Part shown: piece after piece, positions 1 through 6,018 of the stretch
Layout of the letters: every line of letters begins with the position of its first letter
Position numbering within the stretch: position 1 is the first letter of the stretch
From: DRQF01 sp964559135
Lineage (GTDB): Bacteria > Planctomycetota > GCA-002687715 > DRQF01
Direction: 5' to 3'
Assembly: GCA_964559135.1 (NCBI GenBank)
Contig: CAZLGG010000044.1
Span: 1 to 30,543, forward strand
Length of the DNA stretch: 30,543 nt
Notes under the pieces: model-generated
The model's input: only the letters and a program-made list of their open reading frames with translations
Told to the model about the DNA's origin: nothing
Database searches by the model: none
Translations under genes and position numbers: made by a program

Positions 1-173
1 CGGAGAAATACGGGGAGGCGGCCGACGCCTACGAGGCGGCCGCAAAGCGCCCGGGGCGGACCGCGCTCCTGGCCCGCTACGACGCCGGCGTGGCGCGCCG
101 CAAGGCCGGCCAGCCCGACGCGGCGCTGAAGCACTTCGAGGCGGTCTCGGTCGAGGCCGAGGGCGACCCGTGA
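1..173 (+). CDS. C-terminal end of a TPR-type protein (partial)
   Basis: The open frame enters from the left edge (first full codon at base 3) and stops at TGA 171-173. The 56 visible residues have the pattern of a tetratricopeptide helix pair: GEAADAYEAAAK, then ALLARYDAGVARRKAGQPDA, then ALKHFEAV, followed by a short acidic tail. TPR arrays are protein-interaction scaffolds, often in periplasmic or outer-membrane assembly proteins; which one this was cannot be told from the tail. The stretch is visibly more GC-rich than the sequence that follows, and its last codons lie opposite the distal part of the argR-like frame, so gene overlap, rearrangement or an assembly join is possible. Confidence 0.6.
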   Translation, partial: EKYGEAADAYEAAAKRPGRTALLARYDAGVARRKAGQPDAALKHFEAVSVEAEGDP

Positions 174-491
174 CGCGATGCCGACGTCCGTATGGATGAC
201 GATGAGATTCGGTCCGGCAGGGCAGACACGAACGATGGATGCGACCACGCGGGCCATGTCGTCTTCGGCGGGAGACAAGTCGTCATCCGGCAGACGAAGG
301 ACATAGCGTCCCCCCATCTTCGCGACCCCCAGGGCCTTCAGGTCTCGAGAAATGCTGGATTGGGTGACTTCGAATCCTCTTCGTCCCAGGCGCTCGACGA
401 GATCCGTTTGGCTGGTAACGCGCGACTTCGTGATGACCGCTCGAATGGCTTTCAGGCGACGATCCCTTTCGGCGGAGTCTCGCAATTCCAT
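1..491 (-). CDS. argR: ArgR-type arginine repressor, C-terminal core missing or replaced
   Basis: ATG at 491-489 on the minus strand opens a frame that never closes before the window edge. Residues 1-70 match the ArgR winged-helix DNA-binding domain: RVTSQTDLVERLGRRGFEVT is the recognition-helix region, followed by the SSISRDLKALG signature and a GRYVLRLP wing. ArgR/AhrC represses arginine biosynthesis and activates catabolism as an arginine-bound hexamer. The C-terminal domain begins normally (PNLIVIHTDVGIASRVALGL, about residues 94-113), but the expected arginine-binding segment with its GDDT motif is absent. Beyond about residue 115 the frame is simply the antisense of the TPR gene. Either the gene is truncated or the first ~170 bases are joined from elsewhere. 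A cluster of palindromes at 511-536 sits just upstream and could be its own operator. Confidence 0.7.
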   Translation of the reverse strand, partial: MELRDSAERDRRLKAIRAVITKSRVTSQTDLVERLGRRGFEVTQSSISRDLKALGVAKMGGRYVLRLPDDDLSPAEDDMARVVASIVRVCPAGPNLIVIHTDVGIASRVALGLDRDRLEVLQRRVGLAGLAARHAGVVAGQERGPPRALCGRLVGVGRLPVFL

Positions 492-510
492 ACCTTTCCG
501 TTCATTTCAC

Positions 511-536
511 TGATGCATCATATGCGCATGATCATG
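511..536 (-). promoter_or_regulatory. Palindrome cluster upstream of argR, candidate ArgR autoregulatory site
   Basis: Three overlapping or adjacent perfect palindromes lie 20-45 nt upstream of the argR start: TGATGCATCA (511-520), ATGCGCAT (522-529) and CATGATCATG (527-536). The inner GCAT-CAT-ATGC arrangement loosely resembles half of an ARG box. ArgR proteins often repress their own gene. The match to the ARG box consensus is weak, so the assignment rests mainly on position. Confidence 0.35.
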
Positions 537-703
537 AGGCTCAAGGTCGAGATGGAAGGCTGCGAGGGGGAGAGACCGTCGCGATGACTGGGCGGCGCCA
601 TCGGGCACCGGTGGAAGAAAAAACGAGAACGACCGTCTCCTTCGGCCTTCCCGTGGCGTCATGGGGGTGAACGAGAACGTGGAAAGCTTGATGGAGAAAT
701 CGG

Positions 704-1843
704 ATGGACCCTCGTCTTGTGGAACAGTTGGGGCGGCCCCCCTTTGACGCGTTGATGCAGGCCATCGAGGTGGATGGGGATTGCTCCGAGGTCGTCAATG
801 TGCTGATGGGGAGGGCGCGGCGAGACCAGCGAGCCCGGCTCATCGCGGGACTGGAGCGGGCCCGCGAGCAACGTCGTCTTCCCGCGGCCGCCGTCTACGA
901 GGAGGTGATCCGAAGACCGCCGGATCGGGACGCTTTCGAGAAGTCATTGGCGCTGGTGGAGGAGGATGGCGGTTGGGCGTCTCTCCTTCTCCTCGCCCAC
1001 CTGATGGAGACTTCGTCCGATGCCGCTCTCAGAGGGCGGCTGGGGATCGCGGCCCTCGGCATGGACGCGAAGGCTTTGACGACGAAGGGGGGTTCGCTCG
1101 AGGGGCGGGCCTGGCTCACACCCTGCGACGGTCAGGGGCTCGCGGCCGTCATGCTGCACGTGGTGGACGAGGCCCGCATCCCGCGACAAGGGCTCGTCTT
1201 TCTGGACGTGCAACGAGGCCTCTTGGACGGGATGCGCAAGCTGGTGGCGGTGCCCACGGAGGAGCTGGCCCTCCAGGAAGTGTTGGAAGCCGTGGACGAC
1301 ATTCCCGTGGCCGAGATGGACCTTGCCGCGGCCGCGGACGTTCTCGACCGTTCCTGCCGCAAGTCGCTGGGACGGGCGCGCCGCTGTCCGTCCCGGGCGT
1401 TTTCGGTCCTTTCCCTGGTCAAAGGACAGACCTTGGGCGCCCTCCCCGAGGCGGCGCCGGCCTCGAAGCCTCCCGGGAAAGACCGTCTCCGGAAACGTGT
1501 CGGACCGGGGGCGCCGTTTCCTCCTTGGGTTTTCCTCGTGGAGGAGGTCGAGATGATGACCCCCTCGTGCTTCGATTCGCGCACCGGGTTCAACAAGAGC
1601 ACGGAGTTCTTGGCGGAGCAGATCACCCATCATCAGGGGGTCATGAACCGACTGAGGGCCATGTCCGCCCATCAGGCCTCGTGGCACCTTCTCCGCGGCG
1701 AGCTCGATGCGGCGGCGGATCTGGCTGCTCTCGCCGAGACGGCGGACGATGTCCATCTCGTGCCTCTGATCGAGGTCATGCTCGAGGGGATTCAGGAGCG
1801 CGTCGCCCCGGGAGAGGGGGCGACGGCCACGGTCAGCCCATGA
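704..1843 (+). CDS. Unrecognised 379-aa protein
   Basis: ATG at 704 is the first in-frame start; no strong ribosome-binding site precedes it, so the true start could differ. I do not recognise a family. The protein is soluble (no signal peptide or membrane segment), mostly helical and Arg/Glu/Ala-rich. There are leucine-rich amphipathic stretches at about residues 90-130 and 330-365, the latter like a helical repeat (LLRGELDAAADLAALAETAD). A proline-rich linker lies at about 245-270, and a histidine-containing segment ITHHQGVMNRLRAM near 310. Codon use matches the neighbours and the frame stays open for 1.1 kb, which supports a real gene. It ends inside the 3' end of the convergent hydrolase (11-nt overlap). 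Confidence 0.6.
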   Translation: MDPRLVEQLGRPPFDALMQAIEVDGDCSEVVNVLMGRARRDQRARLIAGLERAREQRRLPAAAVYEEVIRRPPDRDAFEKSLALVEEDGGWASLLLLAHLMETSSDAALRGRLGIAALGMDAKALTTKGGSLEGRAWLTPCDGQGLAAVMLHVVDEARIPRQGLVFLDVQRGLLDGMRKLVAVPTEELALQEVLEAVDDIPVAEMDLAAAADVLDRSCRKSLGRARRCPSRAFSVLSLVKGQTLGALPEAAPASKPPGKDRLRKRVGPGAPFPPWVFLVEEVEMMTPSCFDSRTGFNKSTEFLAEQITHHQGVMNRLRAMSAHQASWHLLRGELDAAADLAALAETADDVHLVPLIEVMLEGIQERVAPGEGATATVSP

Positions 1844-2549
1844 AGCGGAGCCAGTCCTCGAGGCTTTGGACCCGAAACACCTGGTTGGTCCGGCGTGTGT
1901 CGCCGAGTTTGGCGGAGTCGGTGGGACTGTAGCGGTGGCCGGGAAAAAGAAGCGTGTCGTCCGGAAGTTTGGCGAGCCGTTGGTGGAGGCTGCGGTACAT
2001 CTCGGCCGGGTCGCCTCCAGGAAGGTCGGTTCTCCCGCAGCCTTGCAGGAAAAGAGTGTCGCCCGCAACCAAGCGATGGTCCACGAGAAAACACTGGCTG
2101 CCGGGTGTGTGACCAGGAGTGTGAATCAGGCGGACGGGGACGTCGCCCACGAGAACCTCGTCTCCGCTCTCGTGAGGCGTGAGGTCGGTGGGGGCAAGGC
2201 CGATGGAACGGCGAATCCACTCGGTTTCGTCCGCTTGGCAATGGACGGGCACGGGATGGAGACTCAGGAGCTCTCGAAGCCCCTCCACTTCCGCCATCCC
2301 CAACAGGTCGCCGCCGATGTGGTCGGGGTGGTAGTGAGTCGCGAGGACGCCGGCGAGTTTCATGTCGTCTTCGGCGATGCGATCGAGGATGCCTTGGATG
2401 TCCCAAGCGGGGTCGACGACCACGCAATCCCGAGAGCGCTTGTCGCCGATGAGGTAGACGAAGTTGAGCATGTCGGCGGCGAGGGGGCGATCCTGGGCGA
2501 AGTCCCGGCCCGCCAGCAACTGCCGAAAGTAGAGCGATGAGTCGGTCAT
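1833..2549 (-). CDS. Metallo-beta-lactamase-fold hydrolase (glyoxalase II / ETHE1-like)
   Basis: A 238-aa MBL-fold enzyme. The metal-binding motif THYHPDH is at residues 71-77 (H72, H74, D76, H77). The third-site histidine is H147 in HTPGHTPGS, the bridging Asp is D164 in VAGDTLF, and the last ligand is H205 in FPGHRY. The GCGRTDLPGGD segment after D164 is typical of the glyoxalase II / persulfide dioxygenase (ETHE1) branch, which acts on glutathione thioesters or persulfides. The C-terminal substrate-binding helices of classical glyoxalase II are short here, so the substrate is open. The start is fixed by GGGAGA about 6 nt upstream of ATG 2549-2547. The gene is cytoplasmic and monocistronic, with an unusual structured leader at 2551-2701. 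Confidence 0.85.
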   Translation of the reverse strand: MTDSSLYFRQLLAGRDFAQDRPLAADMLNFVYLIGDKRSRDCVVVDPAWDIQGILDRIAEDDMKLAGVLATHYHPDHIGGDLLGMAEVEGLRELLSLHPVPVHCQADETEWIRRSIGLAPTDLTPHESGDEVLVGDVPVRLIHTPGHTPGSQCFLVDHRLVAGDTLFLQGCGRTDLPGGDPAEMYRSLHQRLAKLPDDTLLFPGHRYSPTDSAKLGDTRRTNQVFRVQSLEDWLRFMG

Positions 2550-2550
2550 G

Positions 2551-2701
2551 AGAATCTCCCGCCTCGAGCATAAGAAAAGCGCCCCGCGATCTCGCGGGGC
2601 GCCTTGTAAGCATGACCGAGGAAAGTATTCAGGCGTAGATTTCAGGCGTAGAGAGGAAGGAAGGAAGGTTTTTACATGTCAGGGACACAACCTCGGTCAT
2701 G
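2551..2701 (-). promoter_or_regulatory. Structured leader with terminator and possible start-codon-masking switch
   Basis: Read on the minus strand toward the hydrolase start at 2549. CATGACCGAGG (2701-2691) is perfectly complementary to CCTCGGTCATG (2621-2611), giving an 11-bp stem around a 69-nt loop. Next comes an intrinsic terminator (2602-2579 plus TTTTCTT), then the ribosome-binding site and start. The start region itself reads CATGACCGA (2550-2542), identical to nine bases of the 5' arm, so the middle element could pair either with the 5' arm or with the start codon. The loop also holds a tandem 12-bp repeat TTCAGGCGTAGA (plus-strand 2628-2639 and 2641-2652). The geometry is what one expects of a cis-regulatory RNA; no known riboswitch class is recognised. 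Confidence 0.45.
2572..2602 (-). terminator. Intrinsic terminator in the leader of the MBL hydrolase gene
   Basis: A perfect 10-bp inverted repeat (2579-2588 GCGCCCCGCG with 2593-2602 CGCGGGGCGC) closes a 4-nt loop. On the minus strand it is followed by TTTTCTT, the run expected of a rho-independent terminator. It sits about 30 nt upstream of the hydrolase start, and no minus-strand gene lies to its right that it could end, so it probably works as an attenuator. Confidence 0.7.
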
Positions 2702-2982
2702 TGTTCGGTTCATTCGGCCTGTCTATCCGGCGTCATTTTAGCGGTCGCCCCCCACCGAGTAAAGCAAGACTTCCGGGAATCCTGGATTATGTAGCGATTT
2801 TCACGATTCACGGCCTTGGGGTGAAGATGCAAGCGAGAGGCAGGGAATTCGTGGTATCTTCTGTCTCGAAGGGCATCTACGGAACGTTTTTCGGTCGAGA
2901 GGCGTATTTTCCGGTGGCTGGGAACTGTGATAACTTGAGCGTTCGAAGACCGAAGACTTCCACCTCACGAAAGGGGACTCCC

Positions 2983-3474
2983 ATGGCCGAATCCTGCTCA
3001 CCCATGCAGCCCACCCCCGAGCACCATCGCATCCTTTCCACGGTCGGAGCCTGGAAAGTGGCCTGCAAGTTCTACATGCAACCAGGCCAGCCGCCCCTCG
3101 AAACGGAGGCCACAGACACGGTCGAAGCGCTGGGGCCGTTCTGGACGCTGAGTCGATTCGAAGGCAGTATGATGGGGCAACCGTTCTCGGGCGTGACCAC
3201 TCTGGGGTACGAGCCCGCCCAACAGCGGTTCGTCTCCACGTGGGTCGACACCATGATGCCTCACCTTTGGTATTTCACGGGCGGCTTCATCGAGGACGGA
3301 AAGGTTCTCGAGCTGAAGGGACAGGCCCCTTCCATGGGCGGGGAAGGCACGGCTCCCTGGCGCATCACTCACACCTTCGAGTCACCTGACACCATGACCT
3401 TGCGCATGTTCACGACGCTTCCGGACGGCCCAGAGGTGATGACGATGGAAAACACCTACACGCGCATGGCGTGA
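2983..3474 (+). CDS. DUF1579-family protein
   Basis: A 163-aa protein starting at ATG 2983 with AAAGGGGA about 5 nt upstream; the frame is open further upstream to 2548, but that part does not look coding. The N-terminus EHHRILSTVGAW followed by an internal FEGSMMGQPFSGVTTLGYEP segment, then STWVDTMMP and a C-terminal MENTYTRMA, is the pattern of the DUF1579 family. Those are small beta-barrel-like proteins whose members carry a conserved HxxL...G.W start, and no biochemical role is established for them. There is no signal peptide. It is a single-gene unit with its own terminator at 3501-3526. Confidence 0.75.
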   Translation: MAESCSPMQPTPEHHRILSTVGAWKVACKFYMQPGQPPLETEATDTVEALGPFWTLSRFEGSMMGQPFSGVTTLGYEPAQQRFVSTWVDTMMPHLWYFTGGFIEDGKVLELKGQAPSMGGEGTAPWRITHTFESPDTMTLRMFTTLPDGPEVMTMENTYTRMA

Positions 3475-3500
3475 GGGGGAACAGCGAGGCAGCTCATCGA

Positions 3501-3526
3501 CCGCGGAGCGCAGTCTCCGCGGTTTT
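3501..3526 (+). terminator. Intrinsic terminator after the DUF1579 gene
   Basis: CCGCGGAG (3501-3508) and CTCCGCGG (3515-3522) form a perfect 8-bp stem with a 6-nt loop, followed by TTTT. It lies 27 nt past the stop codon, the normal place for a rho-independent terminator. Confidence 0.85.
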
Positions 3527-3559
3527 CTCGTGCAAGTCGCCCTCGCCATTTTTTTTTGC

Positions 3560-3783
3560 TGTGGAGAACCTTCGCGGGACCATCCCGTCGTCTGGGTTTC
3601 TTCACCCGGTGTCCACCCGGTTTTGCCCCGCATTTCCACAATCCCCTCGAGGAAGGGGTTCCTCGAATCCTCCCCTCATGGTCCCTCTCGAGGCCGACTC
3701 GTCCGTGGCGGAGGGGTGTTTTCCACAATGTTGACGCGCATCGCGATGCGCACCTGGCTCTGACGTAATCTGTTTGTGGATAA
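3560..3783. other. Cluster of DnaA-box-like sites with a 16-bp palindrome
   Basis: Four sites resembling the DnaA box lie within 224 nt. TGTGGATAA at 3775-3783 is the exact reverse complement of TTATCCACA. TTTTCCACA (3719-3727) fits the relaxed consensus TTWTNCACA. ATTTCCACA (3632-3640) and TGTGGAGAA (3560-3568) each have one mismatch. A perfect palindrome GCGCATCGCGATGCGC (3736-3751) follows a TTGAC. The segment is pyrimidine-rich on the plus strand and starts with a T9 run at 3550-3558. It has no credible gene. It may be a replication-related element, DnaA-controlled promoter DNA, or chance; no dnaA, dnaN or parAB gene is near. Confidence 0.35.
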
Positions 3784-3799
3784 CATCTTATGTTTGAAA

Positions 3800-4812
3800 A
3801 AATGCCGATTTTGCCCTGGACGGCGCCGGAACTGCCGGTTAGCTTGGAACTGTCGGGTCGCCCCCCGGTGGCCCCTCGATCTCGAACAATTGAAGACTGC
3901 AGATCGAATCACGCAAGAGCCAACGCCAGACCGGCAGGCCTGGAAGCCGTGACCCGATCGACCTCGGCCGTTCGCGACTCCCTCCCAGCGGGGTTTCGCG
4001 CGAGGAGGGTCCGCAAGGACGCTCGTCGGGTCGAGGCCTCATCGGACCATCACGACATCCGAAGGTCAGGAGGTCGAAAACCCCATGAGGGGACGTCGAA
4101 GCCGCGAGGTGACGACAGGTCCTCACACAGAACAGACCTCGTAGCGCCTTGAACCCGTCCCTCGTCGGACGGCGACGGGAAGCGCAGGGAGGGACGGTCC
4201 CATCGAAAGGTGAGACCGCGGGTGTGAGAACCAGGTTCCCTGGAGGGGCGAAGCTCAGGAGAGGATCGGGAGGAGTCGCAAGGCTTCTCGACGGATCCGC
4301 GTCGTGAATGAAGCCTCGAAGTCGAGACCCCTGTTTGCGGGCGCCATCCCTATCCCGGGATGCAACGCGGCAGGACGTCAACGGCAAGGGGGCAGGGCCC
4401 TGGAGACAGGGCACCACCGGCGCGGGGGAAAACCTCTGAAGAGCAGGTCACATTGACCAGGCAACCCCATGAGAGTGGCGGACCTTGGGAGGGTCCGCAG
4501 GGAAACGTTCGCTCGAACTCTGGAGCGGCGCCCCGACATTCCCAACGGATTGTCCGGAGGCAAAGGACAATCCGGGAAGTCCGTGGCCAGGACCGATGAC
4601 GCCTCCATGACATCGGCGCCGGAACGGCCGGAAACGAGCTACGGCAACTTTCAGGAGTGCGGGTAAACCGAACCGCATGAGAGGTTCGGATCTTCGGATC
4701 CGAGGCGAGTGTTTCTCTCGGAACTCTGAAGGGAGCCAGCGGTGGCGGTGATCGATCGAGTCTTCAAGCTGGGCGGACGGGACCTTTCTTTGAAGGGTCC
4801 CGTCCTTTTTTT
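3800..4812 (+). ncRNA. Large structured noncoding RNA, family not recognised
   Basis: About 1 kb with no codon-like open frame is packed with local stems. Examples: 3876-3882 with 3901-3907; 3951-3957 with 4026-4032; GCAA tetraloops at 4009-4020 and inside an 8-bp stem at 4270-4289; 4081-4092; a 9-bp stem 4155-4163/4189-4197; a GAGA tetraloop closing GCCCTG/CAGGGC at 4397-4412; 4446-4458; 7 bp at 4478-4498; 10 bp at 4546-4574; 6 bp at 4593-4616; 7 bp at 4668-4689; and a UUCG-capped stem at 4687-4702. It ends in a strong plus-strand terminator, which gives the direction of transcription. The 5' end is uncertain; DnaA-like sites lie just upstream. I find no group II domain V, no group I core, and no RNase P, tmRNA or SRP signature. 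The role is unknown; the neighbour downstream is a NYN-domain nuclease. Confidence 0.6.
4775..4812 (+). terminator. Strong intrinsic terminator ending the structured RNA region
   Basis: A 14-bp stem (4775-4788 with 4792-4805, one G-T wobble) closes a 3-nt loop and is followed by seven T residues (4806-4812). It lies only 27 nt before the start of the NYN gene, so it either ends the upstream RNA independently or acts as an attenuator for that gene. Confidence 0.9.
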
Positions 4813-4838
4813 GTCTCCGTCGTCCCTAAGATGAGGGC

Positions 4839-5597
4839 ATGGCTCGTTCGCAAGCGCTCATGGCCGTTCTCGTGGACGGTGACAATATCGGTCCGAAGCA
4901 TCTGGGATGGGTTCGAGCACGGCTGGACCGGATCGCGGATGTGGCCACGTGTCGCGTCTACGCGGATTGGAGCCTTCCCGCCATGGCCGGCTGGCGCGAC
5001 CAAGTGCTGAATCTGGGGGCCACCCCGATCCAGCAGTTTCGCAGCGTTGCCGGCAAGAACGCCATCGATTCCGCCCTCATCATCGACGGCATGGATCTGC
5101 TCCACGGGGGCTGCTACGACGCCTTCGCGATCATTTCCTCTGACAGCGACTACACCCGCCTGGCCATTCGGTTCCGGGAAGCGGGCCGTCGGGTTTACGG
5201 AGTGGGTTACGCCCATACCCCCCGCCCCTTCCAGAAGGCCTGTCACGAGTTCTTGAGCATCGAGGAGTTGAATGCCGATGGGCTCGAGGCCGCGGGTCCT
5301 GCTCGGGGGCCCTCCGACGTCAGGGCTCTCGTGCAACGGGCGCTCAAAGCGGCCGTTCCCACCCAGGGGGTGGTCAGCTTGTCGAGCCTGAGTGACCTCC
5401 TTCACGCCGAGAATCCCGGGTTTTCCGTCAAGCGATTCGGGGCGCGCACCCTCTCCGAATTGCTCGAGGCCGCGGGATTCGAGTTGGTGGCGGCGGGGAC
5501 GAATCGCGTCGCCCTACGTCTGCCGGGCGGTCCCCTCCTCGAGTTGGGGGCCTCGCGGCCCGGGGTTTTCCCCGGCGAGAGGAAGGCGGCGGACTGA
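4839..5597 (+). CDS. NYN-domain (LabA/DUF88-like) ribonuclease-like protein with OST-HTH/LOTUS domain
   Basis: A 252-aa protein. The N-terminal NYN domain (about residues 6-145) is a PIN-like nuclease fold with its acidic residues in place: LVDGDN (D13, D15), the AIDSALIIDGMD block (D77, D83) and ISSDSDYTRL (D102, D104), followed by the family's VYGVG strand. Residues 159-228 look like an OST-HTH/LOTUS domain, a winged helix that binds structured RNA and is often fused to NYN. The pair implies a cytoplasmic RNase or RNA-binding regulator; substrates are unknown. ATG 4839 has no well-spaced ribosome-binding site. TAAGAT at 4827-4832 would fit a -10 box for a leaderless message. The structured RNA terminator lies 27 nt upstream. 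Confidence 0.85.
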   Translation: MARSQALMAVLVDGDNIGPKHLGWVRARLDRIADVATCRVYADWSLPAMAGWRDQVLNLGATPIQQFRSVAGKNAIDSALIIDGMDLLHGGCYDAFAIISSDSDYTRLAIRFREAGRRVYGVGYAHTPRPFQKACHEFLSIEELNADGLEAAGPARGPSDVRALVQRALKAAVPTQGVVSLSSLSDLLHAENPGFSVKRFGARTLSELLEAAGFELVAAGTNRVALRLPGGPLLELGASRPGVFPGERKAAD

Positions 5598-5698
5598 CGC
5601 AAGGCCCCACCCCGGCTTCAGATCCGATCCCCGATCGGCCGATCATTCCAAAGGAGGGGAGACTCTCCGCTGCGTGGTTGGTATTTTGGGGAGATGGC

Positions 5699-6004
5699 AT
5701 GTCCATCGATTCGACACAGACGGCTGAGAAGAACGAGGTGGTGATTCGCGTGAGCGGCCGCCTCGACTTCTCCAGGAACAGCGAATTTCGCGCCGCCTAC
5801 GAGGGGACATCCGGGCAAGGGACGCATTACGTCCTCGATCTGACCGAGGCCCAGTACCTGGATAGCTCGGCTTTGGGAATGCTGCTGGTCTTCCGCAACT
5901 TCGCCGGTGGCGACGCCGCCGACATCGAGATTCGCGTCGAAGATCCCAACGTCCGGCGGATCTTGGAGATCGCGAACTTCCAGGAGCTCTTCCAGATCCC
6001 CTGA
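5699..6004 (+). CDS. STAS-domain anti-sigma factor antagonist
   Basis: A 101-aa single-domain STAS protein of the SpoIIAA/RsbV type. Residues 47-62 contain the family core LDLTEAQYLDSSALG, where the serines after D55 are the usual phosphorylation site. The partner kinase phosphorylates this site and a PP2C phosphatase removes the phosphate, which controls binding to an anti-sigma factor or another output. I chose ATG 5699 because GGGGAG lies 6 nt upstream; a TTG start at 5678 is possible but less well placed. It forms an operon with the REC-PP2C-HATPase gene 14 nt downstream. The arrangement matches HsbA/HsbR of Pseudomonas and CrsA/CrsR of Shewanella. A GATCGGCCGATC palindrome at 5633-5644 lies in the upstream gap. 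Confidence 0.88.
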   Translation: MSIDSTQTAEKNEVVIRVSGRLDFSRNSEFRAAYEGTSGQGTHYVLDLTEAQYLDSSALGMLLVFRNFAGGDAADIEIRVEDPNVRRILEIANFQELFQIP

Positions 6005-6018
6005 GGAGGGAGACCCCC

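Noticed and set aside
1792..2613. 273-aa Arg/Pro-rich minus-strand frame
   Set aside because: Shadow of the MBL hydrolase in another frame; HRR/RPR-rich composition, no motif.
2548..2982. N-terminal extension of the DUF1579 gene (open frame from 2548)
   Set aside because: The extension runs through the hairpin and repeats of the hydrolase leader, is rich in rare patterns, and the ribosome-binding site and family start point to 2983.
3790..4152. 120-aa plus-strand open frame starting at ATG 3790
   Set aside because: No homology-like pattern and no ribosome-binding site; the sequence is better explained as the 5' part of the structured RNA.
3839..4417. 192-aa minus-strand open frame across the structured RNA region
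   Set aside because: Composition is low-complexity Pro/Arg/Ser-rich with no motif, no ribosome-binding site, and it lies over many perfect hairpins; typical of a shadow frame over structured RNA.
4220..4760. Group II or group I intron
   Set aside because: A GTGTG near 4220 and stem-rich sequence hinted at a group II intron, but no domain V with an AGC triad and no reverse transcriptase gene is present; no group I P7 core was found.
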